DNA of 64,000 bases from Emiliania huxleyi CCMP1516 (Eukaryota; Haptophyta; Isochrysidales; Noelaerhabdaceae): the NCBI RefSeq assembly GCF_000372725.1, contig NW_005199353.1:39711-103710 (forward strand), in the 5' to 3' direction. The first letter of the stretch is position 1. Each line of letters starts with the position of its first letter. A program made the position numbers and the translations under genes. Under the pieces are notes generated by a model. That model had not been told where the DNA came from and ran no database searches. It saw only the letters and a program-made list of their open reading frames with translations. Shown here in pieces: positions 30,747 through 41,177 of the stretch.

Positions 30747-30857
30747 GCGACCGCTCGGGACCGCTCGGGACCGCTCGGGACTGCTCGGGACCGCTCGGGA
30801 CCGCTCGGGACCGCTCGGGACCGCTCGGGACCGCTCGGGACCGCTCGGCCTCGCTCG
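30747..30857. repeat. GGACCGCTCG decamer minisatellite
   Basis: About eleven tandem copies of the 10-bp unit GGACCGCTCG (one variant GGACTGCTCG), 60 bp upstream of the ankyrin gene's ATG. An isolated relative, CGGGACGGCTCGGGACGG, occurs at about 31406-31425. Confidence 0.95.
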
Positions 30858-30944
30858 GGGGCGCGGCTGGGACATTTGCGGCCCGCCTCCGGCTGGCTGG
30901 GCTGCACGGCTGGGCGGCGCGGAGGTGCTGCAGTGAGAAGAAAT

Positions 30945-31330
30945 TGTAAACATCATGAGATTAGCAGCAAAAACAGCAAAGCACTCAAAAAACTGCGCCG
31001 CGATGTGCGGCGGGCACACCGGCCACGGGCCAAACACATCATACCTAGGTCCCTTCATACGCTCCTGGAGCCCAACCATGTGCGCCGCGATCTTCATGAC
31101 CGCGGCAAGCAGGGTGAACGAGCCGCGCCACGTAGTGCACAGAGCCATACGGTTGTCCACTACCTGGCCAATGAGGTGCTCCACACGCCCACGGTAGTGC
31201 TGCACCGTCTTGTTGAACCGTTGTTTCTCGAGGGACAGGTTCCGGCCCTTCCATTCTGTGATGATCTGCCGCTGCCCGACGTAAGCCTTGCTTGTCCCCA
31301 AGACCATACTCCCATGGCTTGATCCGCGCC
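30945..31330 (-). pseudogene. PIF/Harbinger-type (DDE_Tnp_4) transposase C-terminal fragment
   Basis: On the minus strand the frame reads KAYVGQRQIITEWKGRN, then FNKTVQHYRGRVEHLIGQVV and TTWRGSFTLLAAVMKIAAHM. This is the end of a DDE transposase (aY...fN...R..vE..ig.lk) of the PIF/Harbinger class. The expected EYGLGDKAY at the upstream end is split by a CAAG duplication (GACAAG-CAAG-GCTTAC) that shifts the frame. The N-terminal two thirds, including the first catalytic Asp residues, are missing. It is therefore a dead remnant. No terminal inverted repeats could be matched to it. Confidence 0.65.
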
Positions 31331-31671
31331 TGCAGGAAGCTGGCCCAAGCGCCGCGCCCCCGCCGGTCGAACTTTATTTAGCATCTAGGCCGTTGGGACA
31401 GCTCGGGACGGCTCGGGACGGTTTCGAACATTGCTACTCCGTTGTGACCGTGCATGCATCCAGGAGTGCCAGAGACCCTTAGACACCATTGGCTTGGGAG
31501 GCTTCGCAGCGTGTTTCTTGTAATGACCAACATCCAATACCGTCCGTCCGATTGCTGCCGTCATTTGGCGAATTAGCAACCATGACGCCCCTCCCCACTG
31601 TGGTTTGAGCGCGCGTGCGCCGATTCTACCCGGCTTCTACTCCACGCCCACCTGAATCCTGAGGCTGCGCA
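31331..31671. other. Noncoding gap between transposase remnant and GH5 gene
   Basis: No gene supported. A 64-aa minus-strand frame (31385-31579) has no recognisable features. Confidence 0.5.
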
Positions 31672-34600
31672 ATGACGTCGCTCTTTCTCTCCTCCTTAGC
31701 GCTTCCTCCGCCGCCCCCCGCACTGCCACCCGCGGGCACCGAGGCAGCAGCCCACTTTCTGTCTGAGCTCGGCCCCGGTATCAACATCATGGCGACCATG
31801 CTGTGCACTTTTTCTGTTGATGAAGCCGACTTCGAAGGGCTGTCCTCGCGTGTTGGGCATGTGCGTCTCGCGGGGAACATCCTCCGGGCGCGTGCTCTCT
31901 CCGCGGCCGGTCCGCTGCAGTGGACAGGGTGAGGATGTGCTGTGTTGCATCGCCATAGGGGCTGCACAACTTCAGTACCTGTCCAGCCACAATTTGGCAA
32001 TTTTCGGGTGGCAATGACAAGGGCGACATGGCCGCGATATTGGAGGACGACAAATGCTTCAAAAGGCTCAAGAAATGGGTGACGGTTTCACTGAGATACG
32101 GGCTTAAGGCGAGGAGTGTCGCAGATGGAGACTACGCGAGGCAGACATTACGCACAACAGTCTACTGTTCATAGGTGGTGCTCGACCCGATACACAAGCC
32201 CCTATGCTGTGGCTTGGAGCTTGATCCCATCACCCTGAAGTTGGTGTGGGCTGCGCTCATCACAGCCTTCCCGTTGGGTGAGTTTCCCGCCGATATGGTG
32301 CTCGCCGCACGCGGTTGCGCCCTCCCCCTCCTCCGCCTCCCCCCCCTCGTCGCCCCGCAAGTCGTACTGCATCGCGGCCATCAAAGCACGCGCCCCACCC
32401 GAGTGCTCTATTTCATCTTTCAACACACGCCTTTTTCCCTCCAGCCGCGGCCCACGTGCGAGGTATGCCCTGCATTGATCTCATAAGCCCGAGCCTTCTG
32501 CGCGCAGGTCGCCTTTGAGCTCATCAACGAGCCAGGGACAAAAATGTCTGACTTGATGAGATTTGGAAGACCGAGAGCGCCGCCCGTAGCCTCACTGCTT
32601 GCGGATTTGGTCCAGCAAGTGCACGCTGCGCAGCCGACAAGGGTAGTCATCGTCGCAGGCGAGCAATATGCTCGCTGTGATGAACAGCGTGCACGAAGCA
32701 GGGAGGCAGTTCTCTTCGACGCCAAGGAGATCAATCAGTTTGTCGACTGGCCGGGTCCGGTCGTGGCCACGTTTCACTACTACGATCCTCGGGAGTTCAC
32801 CAGCTTTATTCCCGACGTCACTGACCCGGAAAAGATCGTCTTCTGGAACCAGAGCCTGGGCTGGCGCGCCGTTCACGAGGCCTTCGCTGAGGTCAACGAC
32901 ACGATCAGGCTGCCAGGTGCACCGCACGCCTGCTTCTCCCTTCCTCTTTTCGTTCGGCCTTTATTTAGTTGGCACCGCCCTGTCCTCACACTCTCCCTCT
33001 GCGCCAGTGTACCTCGGCGAGTTCGGCGTCAACTACGACTTTATTGATGCTGGCCATGCTGTAGATTGGATCAGCGCAGTCCGCGATGCCGCAGAGTATT
33101 TTGGCTTTCAATGGGCGTACTGGTCATACATTGCCGGCAAGAAATTCGCCGTCTCACAACCGACGGCGGCGCTACGGCTGCACGAGTGGGACTGCAGCCC
33201 GCTGATGGTTGCGCTCTTTGACCATCCGATCAACACCACTGACTGTCCCGAACGTATCGAAACAGAGGCAGCCGACTTTTGGAGCGACGCTCGCGCTCTG
33301 AATCCTCGCTTTTTGAGCGTGTGGGCAGCACGTGAATGGAACTACGCTCTGTCAGAAATTGACAATACAACCACGTGCAACGACGAGAGGCCCTGGGCGC
33401 CAGTTGAACCGATAGTCGTACTCGCCTCTGACTGGGTCGGCTTTAGGCAGGACTGCGAGGATTACGTGTCGCCTCCGCCCCCGCCTTCGCCACCACCCGC
33501 AGCACTATTGCTGCCGCAGCCCCCCTCCGATCCGCCACCATTGCTGCCACCGCCACCGCTGCCACTCAAGCCGCCCACCGTGCCACCACCACCACCTTTG
33601 CTACCGCCGCCAAAGCTACCCTGGCTGCCGCAACCTGCCCTGCCATCACCTGTGCCGCCGCCGCCCTTCCCGCCACCACCTGCCCCGCCGCCGCCCTCGT
33701 CGCCGCCACCTGCCCTGCCGCCACCTGTGCCGCCGCTGCCCACGCCGCCGCCGCCGCTCCCCCCGCCGCCCTCTCCGCCGCCGCCCTCGCTCTCGCCCTC
33801 GCCGCCGCCTCCCTCGCCGCCGCCACTGTCCCCGCCGCCGCCCTCGCCGCCGCCACCGTCCATGCCACCCTCCACACTACCGCAGGAACCGCCCACCGCA
33901 CCATCCTCCGAGCCGCCCTCCGAACCGCCCATCACGCCGGCGCCGTCGCTGCCACCATCCTCGCCACCGCCAGCCTAGCCTCCGCCACCCTCGCCGCCAA
34001 CAAAATCGCCGCCACCACCTGCCCCGACGCCACCCTCGCCGCCGCCGCCCTCGCCACCGCCACCAGCCCCGCCGCCACCCAAACCGCCGCCACGCAAACC
34101 GCCGCCACCTCCACCGTCGCCGCCGCCACCCTCGCCACCGCCACCTGCCCCACCGCCACCCTTGCCGCCGCCGCCCTCGCCGCCGCCACCTGCGCCGCCG
34201 CCGCCCTCGCCGCCGCCACCCTCGCCACCGCCACCTGCCCCGCCGCCACCCTCGCCGCAGCCGCCCTCGCCGCCGCCACCCTCGCCACCGCCACCTGCCT
34301 CACCGCCACCCTTGCCGCCGCAGCCCTCGCCGCCACCACCTGCGCCGCCGCCGCCCTCGCGACCGCCGCCCTCGCCACCGCCACCTGCCTCACCGCCACC
34401 CTTGCCGCTGCCGCCCTCGCCGCCGCCACCTGCGCCGCGGCCGCCCTCGCGACCGCCGCCCTCGCCGCCGCCACCTGCCCCGCCGCCACCCTCGCCGCCG
34501 CCACCCTCGCCGCCGCCACCCTCGCCGCCGCCACCCGCCCCGCCACCACCAGCCCCGCAGCCGCCCTCGCCGCCACAACCCACACCGCCGCCACCTGTGC

Positions 34601-35322
34601 CACCACCGCCCTCGCTGCCGCCTCCCTCGCAGTCGCCGCCCTCGCCACCGCCACCTGTACCTGTCCCGGCTCCTCCTTCGGCACCCTCACCCTCTCCCGT
34701 GCCGGTGCCGGTGCCAGTGCCTCCGCCACCGGCACCACCCAAGCCACCACCACCACCGCCACCAACGCCACCGTCACCCACGCCATCGTCGCCACCCTCC
34801 ATGCCTGTCTCACCCTCTCCAGCGCCCCATCCACAACCCCCGCCGATCCTCCCGAACCCATCTCGACCGCCGCCCGTGTCATCGCCTTCACCATCGCTCT
34901 CACCGCCATCACCACCATCGCCCTCGCCGCCCGCTACTTTACCCAGCCAATGCGAGCAATTCTGCGCGATCAAGACGTTCTCCTGGCGAGTGCGATGCGC
35001 CTGGACTGGCTGCGGCGCGTGCACCGAATGCCTGCCAACGCCGCTTCCGACCCCTGTGCCGCCAGCCTCGCCACCACCGCTGACATGCAGACCTTTCTGC
35101 GCGATCAAGACGTTCTCCTGGCGAGTGCGATGCGCCTGGACTGGCTGCGGCGCGTGCACCGAATGCCTGCCAACGCCGCTTCCGACCCCCGTGCCGCCAG
35201 CCTCGCCACCGCCGCTGACATGCAGACCTTTCTGCGCGATCAAGACGTTCTCCTGGCGAGTGCGATGCGCCTGGACTGGCTGCGGCGCGTGCACCGAATG
35301 CCTGGCGCCGCCTGACCCTTGA
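31672..35322 (+). CDS. Secreted GH5-type glycoside hydrolase with giant Pro-rich linker and three Cys modules; in-frame TAG at 33976
   Basis: ATG at 31672. An early exon has FLSELGPGINIM. An exon ending at 32108 (TVSLRYGLK) joins through a 66-nt GC-AG intron to 32175 (VVLDPIHKPLCC). Exon 32508-32916 carries VAFELINEPG (acid/base Glu) and VVATFHYYDPREF. It splices (GT-AG, 32917-33007) to VYLGEFGVNYDF (nucleophile Glu) and WAYWSYIAGKKF. These are GH5 endoglucanase/mannanase signatures. A Pro-rich linker of about 490 residues (33470-34950) follows. Three 45-residue repeats end the protein, each with FCAIKTFSWRVRCAWTGCGA and CTEC, possibly carbohydrate-binding. One in-frame TAG (33976-33978) inside the linker splits an otherwise continuous frame. 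It could be an error, a polymorphism, a readthrough site or a true end. Confidence 0.75.
34950..35316 (+). repeat. Three 135-bp tandem repeats encoding Cys modules
   Basis: CTGCGCGATCAAGACGTTCT recurs at 34962, 35097 and 35232, an exact 135-bp period. The copies are nearly identical at DNA level, so the triplication is recent or maintained by conversion. Each module has six Cys within about 27 residues. Confidence 0.95.
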
Positions 35323-35583
35323 CGACAGCTTTTGCGGCGATCGAGTACAGCGGACTTTTCGATGCAGCCTGGCCATGCACACCCCCCGCTCCCCCCCGGG
35401 ACATGACGCGGGGTCTCTCCATCCAACAGCAGACACACCTCACATCAATTCTGACTACTATGCATGCGTACGTACGAGATAGAAACACCTATGTACTATC
35501 ACCGCCGTCGGCTCTCGTCGCTCATGCATGCAGCGCTCTGTGGTTCTGCTGCGCCAGCCGCCACATGCCTTAGTAGCCGCAAT

Positions 35584-35912
35584 TTACCACTGCGCGAACG
35601 TGCCTGCCTCAAGGCCTTCCGTCATGGTCGGACCGGAGAGGCGTCGGCCGCGCTGGGTATCGGCGCTTGGCGGCATGGCAGAGCTCTTGTGCTCAGACTG
35701 CGCTCGGACGATCGTCGACGACGGCTGGAAGTGCGTGCGGTATAGGTACCCACCTCCGAGCCCGTACACTGCCACGAGGGCAACCTTGCGGCCAGTCAGT
35801 ATCCAGGCCTCGGTCGTGCGAGGGTGCAGCGGCATGGTGGCGACGGTGGGGGCGCGAACGACGCCACTCAGATCCGTCAGAATGTATTCCCGAAACTGGG
35901 CGGGCGTCGGGG
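35584..35912 (-). CDS. Possible terminal exon of an unknown minus-strand gene
   Basis: After a CGCCCAG acceptor (about 35913) the minus strand reads FREYILTDLSGVVRAP, then TEAWILTGRKVALVAVYGLG, and ends TFAQW at 35584. The composition looks coding and includes one hydrophobic segment, but no upstream exon is convincing because the (GT)n tract and a plus-strand gene lie there. An ATG at 35835 could also give an 83-residue protein. Confidence 0.3.
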
Positions 35913-35976
35913 ACCCCTGTGGGGAGACCGACCCACCCGTGTGTGTGTTTTAAGGTATGTTGTTGGCAAGCCGTGT

Positions 35977-35978
<2 letters not shown>

Positions 35979-36032
<54 letters not shown>

Positions 36033-36055
36033 TGTGTGTGTGTCTGTGTGTGTGA
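35979..36055. repeat. (GT)n microsatellite
   Basis: About 38 GT dinucleotides, interrupted near the end by TC (GTCTGTGTG). Confidence 0.98.
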
Positions 36056-36217
36056 CTCACTCACACCGACCCACCCCGCCTGACCACGCCCGCGGGATTC
36101 GGGAGAGTTTAAAACCTTAGAAAAAGAAACGGACGCTTCATCGACGTTCGTTCGCACCGCGCGGAGGACATACGCCCAGGGTGATCGGACGCAAGAACGC
36201 GCCTCGCCTGTTGGTGC

Positions 36218-36903
36218 ATGCCAGCCAGGCACCTGCTCGCGCTCCTCGGGAAAGCTCTCGTGGCCCATGCTTGGCTCGGAGGCACGTCCGCACCCTCGCT
36301 GCCTCCTCCACCACAGCCACCACCCGATTGCTGGTTCATGGGAAAGAAGGTTGATCCAGAGCTCTGTATCCTACCCCCGCCGCCCGTGCCAAGCCCTCCA
36401 CCACCGCCTCCGCCGACGCCCTTTCCACCTCCTCAAAATTCCACTGGGTACCTTCCTGAAACCGGCGACGACCTTCACGCAAGAAACGTGATGTACGTGG
36501 GCGGATGCGTGTCTGCCCTGGCCGTGACGGGCATGGTGGGTGCCTACGCCTACTCGCAGGTCGACGAGCCAACCTCCACTGCGGGAGCCGCAGCTCGCAG
36601 CTTCAAGGCTGCCGTAACAGGCGTGTGTGCCCCCCCCGTGACCAATCCATTGCGTGCTCATCTCCTTCCCTTCGCGGCCAGGTCGACTTGCGGATCCCGT
36701 GAAGGGAGGGGTGCCAAAGTCGAATCCCAAAGAGGTGCATGCACGGCCGTTGCACTACCACCGCTCCGAGGCCATTTCTGAAAGCACCGATCGTGTATCA
36801 GGTGTACGCCTCGCTGCCTCACCAGCCGAGAGCGAAGGAACCGGGAGGGGCGTATCAAAAGCTCGCCGAGGATCAGATGGAGCCGGGTGGTGCGGCCGCT
36901 TAG
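36218..36903 (+). CDS. Small Pro-rich single-pass membrane protein
   Basis: The ATG at 36218 gives MPARHLLALLGKALVAHAWL, a signal peptide. A short ectodomain rich in Pro with two Cys follows (PDCWFMGKKVDPELCILPPP), then an NST glycosylation site and one transmembrane helix (NVMYVGGCVSALAVTGMVGA). The first exon ends near SFKAAV at about 36613. After an intron ending GGCCAG (about 36682) the frame continues PVKGGVPKSNPKEVHARPLH. The most protein-like end is VYASLPHQPRAKEPGGAYQK, stopping with TAG at 36901-36903. A further small intron or a 1-nt shift is needed near 36785. No known family. Confidence 0.5.
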
Positions 36904-37151
36904 CAATTCTCTCCCCCCCCCTCCTCCTTTCCGGTGCTCCTCAGTCCCGGGCTAGGTCGCTCCTAGAGGAGCTCGAACAGGGGAGCTAGGAGGAAAGCAT
37001 CCCGCAAGGGTGGACTACATGGGTTGCATCTAGTGACCTCTGGTCGAGTATTGCCGCACCAATAGATGGCGATTGCGCCGCGGTGGCAGGCAAGAATGGC
37101 ATTCTTTTTTCGGACTGTCCCCCCCCCACCCCGAACTCGCCACGGCGCCAT

Positions 37152-38957
37152 ATGGGGTCAGTGCACTCGTCGGTCGCGACACGTCTCTCGAGCTTGCAGC
37201 GTGTCTCACGGCTTGAGCCCTCCTGGCTGCGTACAATCTCACAACGCTTCACCCGGTCCGCAGAAGCTGTTCTGGAGAAGCCAGCGTCGCCAGTCATCGT
37301 CCGATGCGGGCAATACAATGTGCTCGCATCGTACCTGGGGGATAATCGGCAGCCGTGGTTCTTGCATGGGCTAAGCACGCTTACCCAGGATCGCCGTTCA
37401 AAGATCATCGAGAAGTTCTACGAGCGTGACGAGTCGGGGCGATACAAGAATGTTGGCTGGCCGCGGTGGGCGGAGGAGCTGATGACGGCGGAGGAGCAGC
37501 AGCTCGTCGAGGAGGAGCACGAGCGTCATTTTAAGTGGGAGGCGCGGAAGGAGCGACTGTTGCAGCGTATTGTTGCGCTGGACGCAGACGTGCTCTCCCT
37601 CGTCGAACTCGACCGCTGGGAGGACTGGTTCGCGCCAGCGCTCAAGCAGCACGGCTACTCATCAATTTGGTGCAAGCGTCCGCGCGAGACCTCGCACGAT
37701 GGATGCGCTGTGTTCTGGCGAGACCCCTTCTCGCTGATTGCCCACAAGAGCATCGAGTTTATCGACCGGGCCGACCCCGTCACAGGACGCACCTACAAAG
37801 ATCGTGTCTGCATCTTTGCGCTCCTGCAGACCACGTGTGGCCAAAGGATGCTCTTCCTCTCGACGCACCTCGCGAGGAACCCTGACGACCCAACCATGGA
37901 TCGCATCCGAGTGCGCGAGACAGCACAACTTCTCTACGCGCTCACCGCCTTTGCCCGCGAGCATGGGGCGATCGACGCGCCCGTGGTGATGGCGGGGGAT
38001 TTCAACACCACAAACTTTCGTCAGCTAGCGGCAGCGGCCAGGACGCTCTTCGAGCTCAGCCACGAGACGGTGCACCCATTCGTCTTCAATGCCTTTGCGG
38101 CTGCCTCCCAGCCCACATCGGTCACTGCTTGCCGCAAGATGTGCATCGACTACATCTTTTTCGAGCCCTCGAAGCTCGAGCTGCTCGAGGTGCTCGACCA
38201 GCCAGCCCTCGAGTGCTGCAAGCCGATCCCGAACGCCGAACACCCGTCGGACCACCTGCCGGTGCTGCTCACGATGCGTTTCCGGCCTTCCGCATACCAC
38301 CAAGTCCATCTGGCTCGTGCTTGGGCGCAGATGCTGCTGAGTCACGACGGCATCAGCGACGTCCTCGACGAGTCGCAGTGCAGCGTCCCTCCAGAAAAAC
38401 GCCTCGAGCGGCCGCTCGCGTCGACGCAGCTCGACGCAGCCTTTGACTTCTTTGCTGGCAGCTGCGCCACCCACGACAGCATTGGCGAGGAGGCGCTGGT
38501 TGCTCGCTTCAGAAGCCTCGGCAGCGACTTGGCTCCTCACGCCCCGGCACTGGTCAAGATCCTGCGCGAGGCGTCCGTCCCGGCGGATGGAGAACCATTC
38601 CCGCCGCTCAGCCGTTCGACATTCAGGGACTGCTACCTGCACGCGCTGCGCATGCAGGAAAGGTCCTCGCGTGATGTCCAATGGGCCTTCGCATTTTTCG
38701 ACGCCGACGGCAGCGGTCGGTTGCGACACGAAGAGCTCCGCACCGGCTTCGCGGCGGTCTGTCCCTTCCCCATGTCTGAAGCAAGGCTGGACGAGATATG
38801 GCGTGCGTGCGATGGGAACCACGATGGCCACGTATCGCCGCATGAATTCTTTGATGCCCTCTTCCGTGCGAGGTATGGACTGCCCCATCCGGTCTCGCGC
38901 CCGCTGTCAGCCGCGGAGGCGGACCCAGCCACCGTGGATCCCCCTCATTCGCAATGA
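37152..38957 (+). CDS. CCR4/nocturnin-type endonuclease-exonuclease-phosphatase with C-terminal EF-hands
   Basis: Intronless, 601 aa from ATG 37152; the longer frame opens with GTG, which is unlikely here. The N-terminus (MGSVHSSVATRLSSLQRVSR) is Arg/Ser-rich and could be a mitochondrial presequence. The EEP domain shows all landmark motifs: CGQYNVLASYLG, DADVLSLVELD (catalytic Glu), DGCAVFWR, FLSTHLARNP, VVMAGDFNTTNF, CIDYIFFEPSK and the terminal HPSDHLPVLL (Asp-His pair). Such enzymes are mRNA deadenylases or, for nocturnin, NADP(H) 2'-phosphatases. A helical linker is followed by two EF-hand loops, DADGSGRLRHEE and DGNHDGHVSPHE, with good Ca2+-ligand spacing. The EF-hand fusion suggests calcium control. 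Substrate cannot be decided from sequence alone. Confidence 0.85.
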   Translation: MGSVHSSVATRLSSLQRVSRLEPSWLRTISQRFTRSAEAVLEKPASPVIVRCGQYNVLASYLGDNRQPWFLHGLSTLTQDRRSKIIEKFYERDESGRYKNVGWPRWAEELMTAEEQQLVEEEHERHFKWEARKERLLQRIVALDADVLSLVELDRWEDWFAPALKQHGYSSIWCKRPRETSHDGCAVFWRDPFSLIAHKSIEFIDRADPVTGRTYKDRVCIFALLQTTCGQRMLFLSTHLARNPDDPTMDRIRVRETAQLLYALTAFAREHGAIDAPVVMAGDFNTTNFRQLAAAARTLFELSHETVHPFVFNAFAAASQPTSVTACRKMCIDYIFFEPSKLELLEVLDQPALECCKPIPNAEHPSDHLPVLLTMRFRPSAYHQVHLARAWAQMLLSHDGISDVLDESQCSVPPEKRLERPLASTQLDAAFDFFAGSCATHDSIGEEALVARFRSLGSDLAPHAPALVKILREASVPADGEPFPPLSRSTFRDCYLHALRMQERSSRDVQWAFAFFDADGSGRLRHEELRTGFAAVCPFPMSEARLDEIWRACDGNHDGHVSPHEFFDALFRARYGLPHPVSRPLSAAEADPATVDPPHSQ

Positions 38958-39793
38958 CCCGCGAGCGCGTGGTCCCCTGCTGCCGGAAGGACGGCTCCAC
39001 TCTGATGAGTACTGAGGTAGCAGTATGCATGATGTACGTTTTCAGTCATTTGGGCGGGCTGCCTCACACGTCACACACGCGGCGCGGCGCCCCCTGTGTG
39101 GGCTGTGGCTGGTCGAGGGCTGGTCGAGGGGGACCCCGGGAGGAACCGCCCCAGCCGCCCGCACGCCGCAGCCCCGCAGCCCTAGCCGCAGCGCCACCCG
39201 GGCCAGCCGCCACCGCGCCAGCCGGGGGCGCGCCCGCGCGCTAAAAACGAGGGGAGACAGCGCTCTCAGCTGATAACAGCGGGGGTCGCCCCGCACTGGC
39301 GCCACGCTCGCACTCCACCAGGGCGCAGGGGGAATGGGAAAGGCTACGCGCGCGCAAGCGTCTATCAGTTAAAGAACAAGTTGTACCTATTCCCCACACG
39401 TACGGGCTACGGCGGGGCGCTGGGCTAAGAGTCAGAGCTCAAACGAGCCGCGGGCGAGAGAGAGCGAGACACACACACACACACATGCACCTCCCCTGCG
39501 GCGTTGAGCCGTAGCGACAACGAGTTTACACTCCCTCCCACTCTCATGCCAGACATGCCACTGTAGAGCTGCCGGAGGACCGGAGCCAGTCATCAGATGA
39601 TGATATGGGCAGAGTGTTCGGTCCACGGCCCCTCGAGAGCGAGGCGCGCGCGCTGCGGCAGCCGCGCCTCCTCTGTTGCACAATAGTTGTTCGGTGGCGG
39701 CGCCGTTAGCGCATCGTACCTGCCGCCTCCGCGCGCCCCGCGCGCGGCCGCTGCGGCTGCAGCCCGTCCGCTGTGCCGGGTGGGCCCGCAAGC
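38958..39793. other. Intergenic region, convergent ends
   Basis: GC-rich noncoding sequence with a short (CA)n tract (about 39470-39486). No gene supported. Confidence 0.6.
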
Positions 39794-40502
39794 TCACTCG
39801 GTGGCGGCGAGGATGCCCGCCACGAGCATAATGACGTGCGCCGGCATGTGTCCGGCCGGCGTCTGCTTCGGGTTGAGCTTGAGGCCGGCATACGTCGGGC
39901 CGAGGAAGGCGCAGCCGGACATCATGATGGCGGCGAACTTGGACGTGTCGGCGCCCATCGCCTTGGTGTGGATCATGTGCGAGAGCAGACACATCAGGAA
40001 GCCGATGAAGCGTGCGAAGAAGATGTGGTACTTGTCGGGCGACTTGCTGAAGTTGATGTCGATGAGGAATTTTGGCACGAGGAGGAAGCCGCCGCCGTAC
40101 GCGGCGCCGGTGGCTACCGCAAAGTTCAGGAAGGTGACCGGGCCGGTGGGCACCTCGATCTGGAGCCGACTGCCCATCGCAGCATACGCGAGCAGGAGGC
40201 CGCCGAGCGCCGAGATGCCCGAGAGGACTCCGCTCTTGGTCGGCTTGATTTTGGGCAGCGCCAGCGCGGGCGAGGCCTTGACCTTGGGCGCCGGCTTCGC
40301 CTTGGAGGGCGACTTTTTCGGCTCCGACCTGTGGGGCGAGGGTGGGGTGGAGCGTCAAGATCGCCCCGCTGCGCGCCGCGCCCAGGGTCGGCAGCCGGGC
40401 GCAGGGCGGAGCAGCGCACGCTGCTGCTGAAGGTGAGAACTTTGCAGGCGACTTGGTGCGGCGGGGCGACGAGCGCGTGCGTCCGGAGACTGGCGAGGGC
40501 AT
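39794..40502 (-). CDS. Conserved-looking multi-pass membrane protein with basic N-terminus, 198 aa
   Basis: ATG at 40502. Exon 1 is 40502-40441 (MPSPVSGRTRSSPRRTKSPA). A 112-nt GT-AG intron (40440-40329) joins in phase 2 to exon 2 (40328-39794): KSEPKKSPSKAKPAPKVKAS, then SGVLSGISALGGLLLAYAAM. Five hydrophobic segments are visible, including TFLNFAVATGAAYGGGFLLV, FARFIGFLMCLLSHMIH, and HVIMLVAGILAATE at the C-terminus. The Lys/Pro/Ser-rich N-terminus could be a transit peptide or a cytosolic tail. I do not recognise the family. The gene is intact and both splice sites are canonical. Confidence 0.75.
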
Positions 40503-41177
40503 CGTTCTTTCTTGCGAGGCAGCACAGTTCGAAGCAGCGGATTTAAAAAGGCTGACAGAAGAAAAACGATGTCAAACCACACAGATAGCATGATGACCTC
40601 CGCCTTCTAGAGCCGTACACCGTCCTCGCACCTCGGTCGTTGCACACACGTCCGGGTATAAAGCCGTCCGACTCGAGAGCGTGGCTCTCAACAATGTCCA
40701 CGCACTGACTGGAAAGGGGCCTTTTCACGGGGTCTTCATGGGGGCGCGATGCTGGTGGGGCTGCTGAAAATCAAATCGACGAGCATAAAAAGAATTTCGG
40801 TATGACTGCACTCCAAGTGCTCCAAGTGCCGCACTGGGCACGGGACCCGGACAGCGCCAACAGCCAACACCCAACCGTGGAGGTACAAGTGTGGTTCTCT
40901 CTACTCTCTCGAAACGAGGAGAGTGGATCTTGAGCAACGACCCACCAACACAGGAGATAAAAGAAATCGCGCTCCGTCATGCGGATGGGAGGGGCATGTG
41001 CGGGCCCAGGCCCCAGCCCCCCACAGGGCGCTGCCTGGGCGCTGTGCTCCAACTCGTCCATGGAGCATGGTCCAAGGAGAGTCCAAGCGCGTCGGCTCCA
41101 AGTGAAAATAATGAGCGGCAGGCGCGGCAGTGGTCCAGGTGCCCCAAGTGCCATTCTTTTAAACGAAAGCTGTAAGC
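40503..41177. other. Intergenic region between two minus-strand genes
   Basis: No gene, repeat or RNA supported. Confidence 0.6.

Larger units (their letters stand above)
35323..36217. other. Intergenic region with (GT)n tract and a possible minus-strand exon
   Basis: Contains a long GT/TG microsatellite (35979-36055). The only coding candidate is the minus-strand stretch listed at 35584-35912. Confidence 0.6.

Noticed and set aside
31385-31579. 64-aa minus-strand frame near the transposase remnant
   Set aside because: No motif, overlaps a CGGGACGGCT repeat; could not be joined to the transposase.
33470-34950. Minus-strand Gly/Ala/Val-rich frames opposite the Pro-rich linker
   Set aside because: Mirror of CCG/CCA repeats; no independent coding evidence.
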